Source of the DNA: Sphingobacterium sp. SGR-19
GTDB lineage: Bacteria > Bacteroidota > Bacteroidia > Sphingobacteriales > Sphingobacteriaceae
Assembly: GCF_011043555.1 (NCBI RefSeq)
Contig: NZ_JAAKGS010000002.1
Location: forward strand, 124,001-188,000
Length of the DNA: 64,000 bases
Reading direction: 5' to 3'
In this document: positions 1 through 8,649 of the stretch, piece after piece
Numbering within the stretch: the first letter of the stretch is position 1
Layout of the letters: each line of letters opens with the position of its first letter
Made by a program: the position numbers and the translations under genes
The notes under the pieces: model-generated
Databases searched by the model: none
The model's input: the letters and a program-made list of their open reading frames with translations, nothing else
What the model was told of the DNA's origin: nothing

Positions 1-27
1 GCTTTGGATATGGATAGAGAGATAAAC

Positions 28-972
28 ATGGGAAAGGCAAATTTAGAGGTTTTTTCAGAAACCTTACAGCATATTGCCGAGAGCAACCGCGATCTATTAG
101 TCGTTACCAGCGATTCCAGGGGATCAGGCAAATTAGTGCCTTTTGCACAACGTTTTCCGGATCAGTTGGTTGAGGTAGGCATTGCAGAACAGAATTTGGT
201 CGGTATATCAGCCGGCTTGGCCTCCGCAGGAAAACAGGTATTCGCCGTTTCGCCGGCTTGTTTTCTGACCGCGAGATCGCTGGAACAGATAAAAAATGAT
301 GTTACGTACTCAGACAACGCGGTGACCGTCGTCGGAATCAGTGCAGGAGTGAGTTACGGAGCGTTGGGCTCAACGCATCACAGTTTGCATGACTATGCCG
401 TATTACGGGCCATCCACAATATTATTGTTTGTGCGCCGGCCGATAATTTTGAAACGGAGGAAGCTGTTCGACAGTCGGCTGCGTTAAACCAGCCGGTGTA
501 CCTGCGTTTTGGCAAACGCCCTATGCCGGTGCTGCGGAAGGATGTGCCTTTTGTGTTGGGAAAGGGACGTGTTCTGCAAGAAGGTAAAGACCTGGCTATC
601 GTTGCGACGGGCGAAATGGTACATCCCGCGTTGGAAGCGGCTACTTTGCTGAAGGAATCCGCGGATATAGAGGTAACGGTGATTAGCATGCATACCGTAA
701 AACCGTTAGATACCGAATTGTTAGCTCAAGTGGCTGCTTCAGGTATGCCGATATTGACGGTGGAAGAGCATAGTGTATTTGGAGGTATGGGAGAAGCTTG
801 CGCGTCATTCCTGCTGCAAGAAGGCTTCCATAACCGTTTCCAAGTGATGGGTATCCCAGATGAATACACCGTAACCGGCTCACAGCAAGAAATATTTGAC
901 CATTATGGTCTGAACGGGCAGGGAATAAGGGAAGTTGCCCAGCAGCTATTGGGTGTTTCCCAAGAAAAGTAA
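28..972 (+). CDS. Transketolase C-terminal subunit (AptB-like candidate)
   Basis: This is the C-terminal half of a split transketolase, about 314 residues, carrying the pyrimidine-binding and C-terminal domains. The thiamine-diphosphate activating glutamate sits in VGIAEQN (about residue 54). His-rich STHHSL and the YLRFGK segment are typical of split transketolases. The ATG at 28 is preferred over a TTG at 4 because the family's N-terminus begins near MGKANLEVF. The N-terminal partner should lie just upstream: the other two frames close at about 17 and 25. The neighbours are an Rbs-type importer, an FGGY kinase and DUF2291. Together they match the apulose-4-phosphate transketolase route for D-apiose, in which apulose-4-phosphate and glyceraldehyde-3-phosphate give xylulose-5-phosphate and dihydroxyacetone phosphate. 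The family is certain; the substrate is inferred from context. Confidence 0.85.
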   Translation: MGKANLEVFSETLQHIAESNRDLLVVTSDSRGSGKLVPFAQRFPDQLVEVGIAEQNLVGISAGLASAGKQVFAVSPACFLTARSLEQIKNDVTYSDNAVTVVGISAGVSYGALGSTHHSLHDYAVLRAIHNIIVCAPADNFETEEAVRQSAALNQPVYLRFGKRPMPVLRKDVPFVLGKGRVLQEGKDLAIVATGEMVHPALEAATLLKESADIEVTVISMHTVKPLDTELLAQVAASGMPILTVEEHSVFGGMGEACASFLLQEGFHNRFQVMGIPDEYTVTGSQQEIFDHYGLNGQGIREVAQQLLGVSQEK

Positions 973-1023
973 TAGGGTGTAGCCCACCCCTAATTATAAA
1001 CAGATAAATAAACCGATTTTATT

Positions 1024-1971
1024 ATGCGCATCGTAAACAGGTGTCTATGGATGGGAATACTGTTATCGCTATTGATCGCTTGCGGGCGTGGAGAAGCGGA
1101 CAAAACGCAACAGAAGCAGATCGCTATTATTGTTTCCACACTGAATAACCCCTGGTTTGTATTCTTGGCCGAAACGGCTAGGGAAGAAGCGGAAAGCCGT
1201 GGCTATGTGGCACGGATTTTTGACTCACAAAATAACACGTCGCTTGAGTCGGATCATTTTGAAAATGCCGTCGCCTTGGGCTATGACGCGATTCTGCTGA
1301 ATGCGACGGATTCGGATGGTTCTGTGGCGAATGCCCGAAAGGCCATGGAGGCGGGTATTCCCGTTTTCTGTATGGATAGAGAGTTAAACAACCCCGATGC
1401 AGCCACCTCACAGATCGTATCGGATAGCTATTCGGGCTGTGTGGAATTGGGCGGGCTCTTTGTCCGTTCACTTGGACAAAAGGGTAAATATGTAGAGCTG
1501 CTAGGTTTAGTGGGCGACAATAACACGTGGAACCGGTCGAAAGGATTCCATTATGTAGTCGATCATTTTCCGGAAATTAAGATGGTGGCACAACAAAGTG
1601 CCGATTTTGACCGAAATAAAGCGATGGAGGTACTGGAATCTATTTTGCAGGCGCATCCCGATGTGGATGCGGTGTTCTGCGGCAACGACGCGATGGCGAT
1701 GGGCGCTTATCAAGCATTGGTGGCTGCGGGCAAAGATAAGCAGATCCAAGTGTTTGGATTTGATGGTTCGGAAGATGCGGTGGGCTCTATCCAGTCTGGT
1801 GGTCTGGCCGCTACCGTGATGCAGTTTCCTCAAAAAATTGCAGAAACGGCCGTTGCTTTCTCAGGAGAATATTTTGAAGGAAAAACCAGTTTCCCCCAAA
1901 AAACACTAGTCGATGTAGAATTGGTGACACCTGCTAACGTAAGTATATATTCGAGTTATGGTAAAGAATGA
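1024..1971 (+). CDS. Rbs-type sugar ABC transporter substrate-binding lipoprotein
   Basis: This is a periplasmic-binding protein of the RbsB/Peripla_BP_4 family, 315 residues. The hydrophobic leader ends in the lipobox LLIAC (Cys about 20), so it should be a lipoprotein facing the periplasm. The mature part starts with IAIIVSTLNNPWF, the usual first strand plus ligand-stacking aromatics. Later come CGNDAMAMGAYQAL and VFGFDG, standard for pentose and polyol binders. It overlaps the DUF2291 gene by 14 bases and is followed by an ATPase and a permease, so the importer is complete. The ligand is unknown. The neighbouring catabolic genes suggest D-apiose or a similar branched or short sugar. Such ABC sugar importers are uncommon in Bacteroidota. 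Confidence 0.9.
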   Translation: MRIVNRCLWMGILLSLLIACGRGEADKTQQKQIAIIVSTLNNPWFVFLAETAREEAESRGYVARIFDSQNNTSLESDHFENAVALGYDAILLNATDSDGSVANARKAMEAGIPVFCMDRELNNPDAATSQIVSDSYSGCVELGGLFVRSLGQKGKYVELLGLVGDNNTWNRSKGFHYVVDHFPEIKMVAQQSADFDRNKAMEVLESILQAHPDVDAVFCGNDAMAMGAYQALVAAGKDKQIQVFGFDGSEDAVGSIQSGGLAATVMQFPQKIAETAVAFSGEYFEGKTSFPQKTLVDVELVTPANVSIYSSYGKE

Positions 1972-2614
1972 TAAAGACATACAGCCTCAAAAACGTAAGG
2001 CACTTAAATATGGATTGATCGGATTGATTGCTTTTTTTTTAATCTATCATTCTTTTGATGTCGTGCCTCTGGATTCGCGGAGACATGACGATGATGAGGA
2101 GGATGTTGCCCAACGAGCAGATGCATACTTCTTACAAAGCTTGCCGGAGGTATTGGCAAATGCGCCCGAACCTTGCACCTTGCTGGCGGCGTTATCGCAA
2201 AAAGACCAAGATTGGGCAAGTTACGGAAAGCAGACCAATATCGGGAACCGCTATTACTTTCTTATCCGGGGCGAAGGTAGTGTACAGGAGATACAAGACA
2301 GTTATGTGCAAGTGGCTTTTGGTGAAGGCGAACAAGTTTGTTCTTTGCGCGTCGCAACTGTATATATTTTCGGAAACGAAATTCGAGATGCCTCGGGCAA
2401 ACTGGCGCTAGAGGACGTGGGTGAATTGACGAAGTTTAATGCGATCTCCGAAAGGCTCAATAAAAGGGTTCGGGAGGAAATTATACCCGAATTTCTGGGA
2501 AAGGTACAAGTAGGTCAAAAAATACGCTTCGCAGGCGCCTTTGCCTTGAATCGCCGTCTTGGTGTCACGGATGATTTTGAAGTTATGCCTGTACAGTTGC
2601 AAATCGTGGATTAA
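1958..2614 (+). CDS. DUF2291 membrane-anchored periplasmic protein of the ABC importer
   Basis: This 218-residue protein has a basic N-terminus and one hydrophobic segment at about residues 17-35 (LIGLIAFFLIYHSFDVVPL). That should anchor it in the inner membrane with the rest in the periplasm. An acidic stretch (RRHDDDEED) follows, then a beta-rich domain. I call it DUF2291, a family repeatedly found between the binding protein and ATPase genes of Rbs-like importers. Its molecular role is not established. The start overlaps the binding-protein gene by 14 bases, indicating translational coupling. Its fixed position in the transporter unit suggests an accessory component rather than an enzyme. 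The family call is moderate; the function is unknown. Confidence 0.7.
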   Translation: MVKNDKDIQPQKRKALKYGLIGLIAFFLIYHSFDVVPLDSRRHDDDEEDVAQRADAYFLQSLPEVLANAPEPCTLLAALSQKDQDWASYGKQTNIGNRYYFLIRGEGSVQEIQDSYVQVAFGEGEQVCSLRVATVYIFGNEIRDASGKLALEDVGELTKFNAISERLNKRVREEIIPEFLGKVQVGQKIRFAGAFALNRRLGVTDDFEVMPVQLQIVD

Positions 2615-2624
2615 GAAAAGAATC

Positions 2625-4127
2625 GTGGTCTCATTAAGAAATATAACAAAACAATTTAACGGTGTATATGCCCTTCGGGATGTAAACATCGAGTTCCCGT
2701 CCGGCAAGGTCATCGCGTTGGTGGGCGAGAACGGTGCTGGGAAATCGACTTTGATGAATATATTGAGCGGCGTGTATCCCGATTATGAAGGAGAATTGCT
2801 GTACAAGGGAGAAGCGGTACAGTTTCAAGGTCCGCGCGACGCGCAAGACCGAGGTATTACGATTATCCATCAGGAACTCAATCTAATTCCTTATCTCAGT
2901 GTGGTCGAGAATATTTTTTTAGGCAGAGAGCTGATGACTCCCTGGGGGGGATTGGATACCCCGAAGATGAAGAACGTCGCCAAAGAACTGCTTTCACGCC
3001 TAAAATTGGAACTTAATCTGGACGCACCTGTGTCACAATTGAAGGTGGGCGAATGCCAATTGATCGAAATTGCGAAAGCGCTGCTCGTAGAAAGTGATGT
3101 GGTGATTATGGATGAGCCTACGTCGGCCATAAGTGAATCGGAGGTATGCGCACTGTATGATATTATTGCCGATCTGAGAGCGTCGGGAAAAACGGTCGTT
3201 TATATATCGCACAAAATGAAGGAGTTGTTTGCACTGGCTGACGAATATGTCGTATTGCGCGACGGCCAGGTGGTGAAACAAGGAGCGATGGCAGAGGTGG
3301 ATGAACAGCAGCTGGTCAATATGATGGTGGGCAGGGCACTGGCAGAGCGTGTAAAATGCCAAGATCGGATTACCGACGCGACGGTCTTGCAGGTGGATAA
3401 CCTATCGCTTGTACATCCCGTAAAGGAGGGGCTACTGTTGGAAAACCTGTCTTTTGATCTTTGTAAAGGAGAAATAGTGGGTGTTTTCGGTTTGATGGGA
3501 GCCGGAAGGACGGAGCTATTGGAGACATTATTTGGACTGCGGGGAAAGCCGAGCTCGGGTAGCTTTTCTTTTGACCAGCAGGAGATGTCTTTTTTTACAT
3601 CACCTAATCAAGCACTTCGATACGGGCTGGCACTGGTGCCTGAAGATCGAAAGGGTGATGGATTGGTGCTAGGCATGAATGTACGCGCTAACCTATCGCT
3701 TTCAGTGCTGTCGAGTCTGGAGAACTTAGGCGTGCTGGCGGATGTACAAGAAAAAGAACTTTGCCAGCAGTATGTGGAGCGTTTGCGTATCAAAACGGCC
3801 ACGGATCAGCAGCATGTGGGTAACTTGAGCGGTGGAAACCAACAGAAAGTCGTGTTAGCCAAATACCTGGCCACAAAGCCTAAAGTATTGATGCTCGACG
3901 AGCCGACGCGCGGCATAGATGTCTACGCCAAACAAGAGATTTATGATTTGATACGGGAGCAGGCAGCTCTCGGGTTGGGCGTTATGGTGGTCTCCTCCGA
4001 ATTACCAGAATTGTTTGCCATTGCCGATCGGATACTGGTCATGTGCGATGGCCGTATCACCAAACAGTTTAAGACGGAAGAAGCTACCGAAGAAACGATA
4101 TTACAGGCAGCGTTGCCTGACCAATAA
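2625..4127 (+). CDS. Sugar ABC transporter ATP-binding protein (RbsA family, two ATPase domains)
   Basis: This is a tandem ATPase energising import with the adjacent permease, about 500 residues. The first domain has Walker A GENGAGKST, a degenerate signature (LKVGECQ) and Walker B VVIMDEPTSA. The second has the usual RbsA-type degenerate Walker A (GLMGAGRTE), a full signature LSGGNQQK and Walker B VLMLDEPTRGID. I place the start at a GTG (2625), which directly precedes SLRNITKQFNG, the first strand of the domain. A purine-rich AAGAAAAG lies just upstream and overlaps the preceding stop. An ATG at 2559 would add an unlikely extension inside the DUF2291 gene. It is cotranscribed with the rest of the importer. 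Confidence 0.92.
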   Translation: MVSLRNITKQFNGVYALRDVNIEFPSGKVIALVGENGAGKSTLMNILSGVYPDYEGELLYKGEAVQFQGPRDAQDRGITIIHQELNLIPYLSVVENIFLGRELMTPWGGLDTPKMKNVAKELLSRLKLELNLDAPVSQLKVGECQLIEIAKALLVESDVVIMDEPTSAISESEVCALYDIIADLRASGKTVVYISHKMKELFALADEYVVLRDGQVVKQGAMAEVDEQQLVNMMVGRALAERVKCQDRITDATVLQVDNLSLVHPVKEGLLLENLSFDLCKGEIVGVFGLMGAGRTELLETLFGLRGKPSSGSFSFDQQEMSFFTSPNQALRYGLALVPEDRKGDGLVLGMNVRANLSLSVLSSLENLGVLADVQEKELCQQYVERLRIKTATDQQHVGNLSGGNQQKVVLAKYLATKPKVLMLDEPTRGIDVYAKQEIYDLIREQAALGLGVMVVSSELPELFAIADRILVMCDGRITKQFKTEEATEETILQAALPDQ

Positions 4128-4137
4128 AGTATGATAT

Positions 4138-5121
4138 ATGAACATGAGTATTACATCCTATAAAAAACAGCTACAGCAACTACAACCCTTAATTGCGTTG
4201 TTTTTGTTGTGTCTGATTATCGCCATTTTTTCCGATCGTTTCTTGACAGTAACAAATCTCTGGAACGTGATGCGGCAAATATCGGTCAATATCTGTATCG
4301 CCGTAGGCATGACGTTGGTCATCATCTCGGCAGGTATAGATTTATCGGTAGGCTCGGTGCTTGCTTTCGCAGGAGCGGTTACGGCTTCTTTCCTAAGCAA
4401 GGGTGTGGAACTGCCTTTTTTCGACGTGTATGTAGGCTTCACAACCTTAGGGGCCATCTTGATGGGAATTGCCATGGGAGGGGCTTTAGGCTTGGTCAAC
4501 GGTTGGGTGATTACCTATTTCAAAGTGCAACCCTTCGTGGCTACCTTGGCCATGTTGACGATTGCGCGCGGGCTCACCATGCTATGGACGCAAGGATACC
4601 CAATTAGTTCCCTTGGAGCGCCATTCGCCCATTTGGGTACCGGTTGGTTTTTAGGTGTGCCCATTCCGGTATGGATTGCCGCTATCGTTACCGTGCTTGC
4701 CGTTTTTGTGATGCGAAAGACCCGCTTTGGCCGCTATATCTATGCGATAGGGGGAAACGAGCGTGCTGCACGCCTATCGGGTATTAAGGTAAACCAGGTA
4801 AAAACGTTGGTTTATATGTTGGCGGGCATGCTAGCGGCTGTGGGGGGTATATTGGTGACCTCTCGTTTAGACTCGGCACAGCCAAATGCAGGGATGGGCT
4901 ATGAGCTGGATGCGATTGCTGCTGTCGTGATAGGCGGTACATCCTTATCGGGCGGACGCGGTTTGATTATGGGGACGGTACTCGGTGCCGTGATTATAGG
5001 TGTGCTAAACAACGGCTTGGTGCTGTTGGGCGTTTCGCCTTTCTGGCAACAGGTGGTGAAAGGCATGGTGATTTTGATTGCGGTTATTATTGACCGTTCA
5101 CAGCATAAAGAGAAAAAGTAA
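4138..5121 (+). CDS. Sugar ABC transporter permease (RbsC family)
   Basis: This is an inner-membrane permease of the branched-chain amino acid/ribose permease fold, 327 residues, with eight to ten hydrophobic segments. Diagnostic stretches are VGMTLVIISAGIDLSVGS near residues 58-75 and the C-terminal IGGTSLSGGRG followed by IIGVLNNGLVLLG. It starts 10 bases after the ATPase gene and ends one base before the kinase start, so the importer and kinase are one transcription unit. An internal ATG at 4144 is an equally possible start. It forms the channel for the binding protein and RbsA-like ATPase upstream. The substrate is not readable from the sequence. Confidence 0.92.
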   Translation: MNMSITSYKKQLQQLQPLIALFLLCLIIAIFSDRFLTVTNLWNVMRQISVNICIAVGMTLVIISAGIDLSVGSVLAFAGAVTASFLSKGVELPFFDVYVGFTTLGAILMGIAMGGALGLVNGWVITYFKVQPFVATLAMLTIARGLTMLWTQGYPISSLGAPFAHLGTGWFLGVPIPVWIAAIVTVLAVFVMRKTRFGRYIYAIGGNERAARLSGIKVNQVKTLVYMLAGMLAAVGGILVTSRLDSAQPNAGMGYELDAIAAVVIGGTSLSGGRGLIMGTVLGAVIIGVLNNGLVLLGVSPFWQQVVKGMVILIAVIIDRSQHKEKK

Positions 5122-5122
5122 C

Positions 5123-6613
5123 ATGGGCAGCAAACCGTATATTTTAGCGATAGACCAAGGGACGAGCAGTACCAAAGCGCTGGCATTTGATGAATCGGGA
5201 AATGTGGTCGCCAAAGGAATGGCGAAGCTGGGCATTCGTTACGAGCAGCATTTCGTTGAACAATCTCCGGAAGAGATATACAGCAGTGTGCTGCAAGCAG
5301 TGGAAGCTTGCAGCAACGATATGGAACGGCAGGGTATACGACCTAACCAGATTGCTGGGGTGGGCTTAACCAACCAACGCGAAACCTTTGTGCTCTGGGA
5401 TGCTGCAGGAGCGCTATTGTATAATGCCATATCGTGGCAGTGTAAGCGCTCATCGGCCATCTGTGACCGTTTAAAGGAAGCTGGTAAGGAAGATTTGGTA
5501 AAAGAGAAAACGGGCCTCCCTATAGATCCTTATTTTTCGGCTACGAAATTGATATGGCTGGTCGAAAATGTTCCGTCGATTGCAGCAGAACTGGCGCGAG
5601 GCAATGTGTTTTTTGGCACGATAGATACTTGGATACTGTATAAGTTGACGGCTGGAGAATGCTATATGACCGATCACACCAACGCGTCCCGGACGATGCT
5701 TTTCAATATTTACGAACTGACCTGGGACAATGAACTGTTGGGTGAGTTGGGTTTGCGCGGACTGAACCTACCGGAGGTACGCCCTTCGGCCTATGCATAT
5801 GCACGGGCTACGTTTGAAGGTACGTTTACCGAGCCGTTGACAATCTGCGCTGTGGTCGGCGATTCGCAAGCAGCGGCGTTGGGGGCAGGTTGCTTTCAAA
5901 AAGGGGAGGCGAAAGCCACATTGGGTACAGGCAGTTCAATTATGATGGCAGTAGGTCAGGATTTGCGCCATAAAGGTCAGGATACGGTCGATGCGATCTA
6001 TTATAGTACGGAGAAGGGAGTGGTTTATGCTGCTGAAGGGATTATTGTCTCCTGCGGTGCGACCCTCACGTGGATGAGAGACCAACTGGGGCTCTTTGCA
6101 GAAGAAGGAGCGTTGGAACAGCTGGCAAAAGATGTTCCTGCAAACCATGGCGTGACCGTCATACCAGCTTTTAGTGGGATGGGGACACCCTATTGGAAAA
6201 AGGACGCCAAAGCGACGATTACTGGCCTGACGTTCGCCAGCGATCGCTCGCATCTGATTCGCGCAGCATTAGAATCAGTATGTTTCCAGATAAAGGATGT
6301 GATCACGGCGACAGAAACCGAACATCAACTAACGTTATCTCAGTTGCACGTGAATGGAGGTATGTCCGAAAATGCATTTGTTGTACAGTTTCTGGCGAAT
6401 GTGTTAAACAAGCCCGTGCTATGTAGCGCCATGCCGGACGCATCAGCGCTAGGATGTGCACGTTTGGCGGCAGCAACGCTGCAGCAGGCTTCATTGGAAA
6501 CACTACTGCCGCAGCATCATGTAGCAGTCCAACAGTATCACCCTAACGCAGACAGGGAAGCGGTACAATCAAGCTATCATAACTGGCTTAAGCACATCGA
6601 TCGCATGCTTTAA
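5123..6613 (+). CDS. FGGY-family carbohydrate kinase, GlpK-like but not glycerol-specific (apulose kinase candidate)
   Basis: This is a 496-residue FGGY kinase close to glycerol kinase in layout: phosphate-1 loop AIDQGTSSTKAL, the GLPIDPYFSATKL segment, GTIDTWILYKLT and NASRTMLFNI. The glycerol-contacting positions differ. GlpK's WRDTRT becomes WQCKRS, and its GDQQAAL becomes GDSQAAAL, so the catalytic Asp remains but the neighbouring Gln is Ser. LGTGSS replaces the GlpK TYGTG loop. A substrate other than glycerol is therefore likely. Its place directly after a sugar ABC importer and next to a transketolase subunit fits apulose kinase, but other ketoses (erythrulose, xylulose) are possible. 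The start at 5123 leaves one base after the permease stop. Confidence 0.85.
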   Translation: MGSKPYILAIDQGTSSTKALAFDESGNVVAKGMAKLGIRYEQHFVEQSPEEIYSSVLQAVEACSNDMERQGIRPNQIAGVGLTNQRETFVLWDAAGALLYNAISWQCKRSSAICDRLKEAGKEDLVKEKTGLPIDPYFSATKLIWLVENVPSIAAELARGNVFFGTIDTWILYKLTAGECYMTDHTNASRTMLFNIYELTWDNELLGELGLRGLNLPEVRPSAYAYARATFEGTFTEPLTICAVVGDSQAAALGAGCFQKGEAKATLGTGSSIMMAVGQDLRHKGQDTVDAIYYSTEKGVVYAAEGIIVSCGATLTWMRDQLGLFAEEGALEQLAKDVPANHGVTVIPAFSGMGTPYWKKDAKATITGLTFASDRSHLIRAALESVCFQIKDVITATETEHQLTLSQLHVNGGMSENAFVVQFLANVLNKPVLCSAMPDASALGCARLAAATLQQASLETLLPQHHVAVQQYHPNADREAVQSSYHNWLKHIDRML

Positions 6614-6632
6614 ATATAATAAAAATAATAAA

Positions 6633-7301
6633 ATGAATATGAAGAAAGTAGGACTTATACATACCTCGGCAACACTCGTTCCGGTATTTCAACAGTTATT
6701 CGGTGAGAAATCCGTGCAAGCAGAAGTTTTTAATATTGTGGATGATAGTCTAATCAAAGACGTGATTCAGAAAGGACGGTTGGAAGATAACACAGCACAA
6801 CGTGTTATAAACTATGTGACATCCGCAGAACAAGCTGGTGCCGATCTGATTATGGTAACCTGCTCATCCATTGGCCGGGCCGTAGAACAGGCCGCAGAAA
6901 AGGCAGGTGTACCGGTGCTTCGTGTAGATCAACCTATGGCAGACCGTGCTGTTGCAGCGGGAAAACGGATTGGTGTGGTTGCCACATTGCCCACCACCTT
7001 GGAGCCGACCGGTGATCTCGTTTTGCGCCGGGCGCAAAAAGCCGGAAAAGATGTGGAGTTGGTTAGCCGATTATGTGAAGGTGCTTTTGAAGCCCTTATG
7101 GAGGGAGATGCGACGAAACATGATGAAATGGTGAAACAGGCGCTTCAAGAATTGTCTGAACAAGTTGATGTGATTTTGTTGGCGCAGGCCTCGATGGCAC
7201 GTGTTGTCAGTCAAATGCCAGAAAGCGATCGTAAGGTACCCATCTTAAGCAGCCCTGGGATCGCTGTGGATCATGTAGCTGAACTATGCCAAACGCCATA
7301 A
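6633..7301 (+). CDS. Asp/Glu racemase-superfamily protein with a single catalytic cysteine
   Basis: This 222-residue protein belongs to the Asp/Glu/hydantoin racemase fold, two pseudo-symmetric Rossmann-like lobes. The first active-site loop keeps its cysteine (VTCSS, Cys about 77). The second, normally a Cys after a hydrophobic strand, reads ILLAQASMA, so Gln about 185 replaces it. A two-base racemase mechanism is therefore unlikely. Single-cysteine members of the superfamily act as decarboxylases or isomerases. The gene lies between a kinase and an organic-anion transporter, upstream of the RuBisCO-like protein and acid-sugar kinase. A role as an epimerase, isomerase or decarboxylase in acid-sugar catabolism is my inference. 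ATGs at 6633 and 6639 are both usable. Confidence 0.75.
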   Translation: MNMKKVGLIHTSATLVPVFQQLFGEKSVQAEVFNIVDDSLIKDVIQKGRLEDNTAQRVINYVTSAEQAGADLIMVTCSSIGRAVEQAAEKAGVPVLRVDQPMADRAVAAGKRIGVVATLPTTLEPTGDLVLRRAQKAGKDVELVSRLCEGAFEALMEGDATKHDEMVKQALQELSEQVDVILLAQASMARVVSQMPESDRKVPILSSPGIAVDHVAELCQTP

Positions 7302-7323
7302 TAAAATCATAAATCGAGACGCT

Positions 7324-8649
7324 ATGGGCAAATGGAAACTATACAGTTTATACTTAGCAGCTATTGCTTTTGTAATCGCCGGTATAGGACTTTTCGTAGA
7401 CGCATTTCCGTACTTCCGCCAGTCATTATTGGCAGGAAGTATTTTAGGCGCATTGGGTTTGGGAGCTTTTGAGAAAACCAAAGGCTATCAGTATACGATG
7501 TGGATTGTCGTGGCAGTAGTTGCCGGTATGACTTTTCCTGAACGTATTCTGCATGTCGGGGAGTTTGATATGCGGAATAAGTGGCTTATCCTCGTGGTTA
7601 TCCAGCTGGTGATGTTTGGCATGGGTATACAGATGAAAGTACAGGATTTTACGCGGATCGGGGCTTCTGGCAAAGGGGTGGCTATTGGATTGGCTACCCA
7701 ATTTACGATTATGCCCTTGGTTGGTTTTTTGCTGACAAAGGTGTTCGGTTTCGAAGCGGAAATAGCAGCAGGCGTCATTTTGATCGGTTGTTGTTCCAGC
7801 GGACTGGCCTCGAATGTGATGGCCTATATCGCGAGGGCTAACTTGGTGTTGTCGGTAACCGTAACGGCACTAACTACCATCGTGGCACCTATTATGACGC
7901 CTTTCATGATGAAGGTGTATGCGGGCACGATGGTGGAAGTGAGCTTTATGGAGATGGCTATGGAAATTGTTAAGATTATGATCGTACCCATTGGAGCAGG
8001 TCTGCTACACGATTACCTCAAAACCGCTCCTCGTGCGACCTATCAACTATTAGGGCGACTGTCTGCCGCTATCGTATTCTTGTTACTGATCGTAGTCGGC
8101 GGGTTTTGGTCGACTTTTACCAGCTCGTTTACATCCGGAACCAAGACGATTGTAGAAGGGTGCTTTTTTATACTGGGGGCGATACCGGTAGGTTTCGGCT
8201 ATCATCTATTAACAAAACGATTTCCATCGTTGGATAAGCGCATGCCCTATTTTTCGATGTTTGGAATCATATATTTTACCGCAGTAACCACGGCTGCTGG
8301 TCAGCAATATTTACTCGAGATAGGGGCGGTGTTGTTTTTCGCTGCGGTCATCCATAATGGAGCGGGATATTTCTTTGGGTATTGGTTTAGTAAATTGTTT
8401 GGCTTGAATGAATATTCCGCCCGTGCCATGGCTTTAGAGATTGGTTTGCAGAATGGTGGGATGGCGAGTGGCTTGGCGGGCAGTATGGGGAAATTGGGCA
8501 CCGTAGGCTTAGCTGCAGCTGTGTTTAGTCCTTGGATGAATATATCGGGATCCATATTGGCGAATTATTGGAGAAGAAAACAAGAAAGAGAAGATCGGTT
8601 GAATAAACAAACTGTTGAAGAACATAGAATTAAGGAAGAGCATGGATAG
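7324..8649 (+). CDS. Bile acid:sodium symporter (BASS) family transporter
   Basis: This 441-residue polytopic inner-membrane protein has two additional N-terminal hydrophobic segments before the BASS core. Core signatures are GCCSSGLASNVMAYIA and, near the C-terminus, ALEIGLQNGGMASGLA, matching the conserved E-x-x-x-QN crossover motif. The last about 35 residues are highly charged and cytoplasmic. BASS proteins import organic anions with sodium (bile acids, pyruvate, pantoate and others). Here the gene overlaps the RuBisCO-like gene by 8 bases, so import of an acid such as apionate for the following enzymes is a reasonable inference. It gives block A a second, acid-directed uptake route beside the ABC importer. 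Confidence 0.85.
   Translation: MGKWKLYSLYLAAIAFVIAGIGLFVDAFPYFRQSLLAGSILGALGLGAFEKTKGYQYTMWIVVAVVAGMTFPERILHVGEFDMRNKWLILVVIQLVMFGMGIQMKVQDFTRIGASGKGVAIGLATQFTIMPLVGFLLTKVFGFEAEIAAGVILIGCCSSGLASNVMAYIARANLVLSVTVTALTTIVAPIMTPFMMKVYAGTMVEVSFMEMAMEIVKIMIVPIGAGLLHDYLKTAPRATYQLLGRLSAAIVFLLLIVVGGFWSTFTSSFTSGTKTIVEGCFFILGAIPVGFGYHLLTKRFPSLDKRMPYFSMFGIIYFTAVTTAAGQQYLLEIGAVLFFAAVIHNGAGYFFGYWFSKLFGLNEYSARAMALEIGLQNGGMASGLAGSMGKLGTVGLAAAVFSPWMNISGSILANYWRRKQEREDRLNKQTVEEHRIKEEHG

Noticed and set aside
4158..4499. Long antisense open frames inside the permease and other membrane or SusC genes
   Set aside because: They lie wholly within well-supported genes on the other strand, have no family features and no ribosome sites, and are codon-structure shadows.
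5123..6613. Glycerol kinase GlpK
   Set aside because: The glycerol-contacting WRDTRT and GDQQ motifs are altered, and no glycerol facilitator or glycerol-3-phosphate dehydrogenase gene is nearby.
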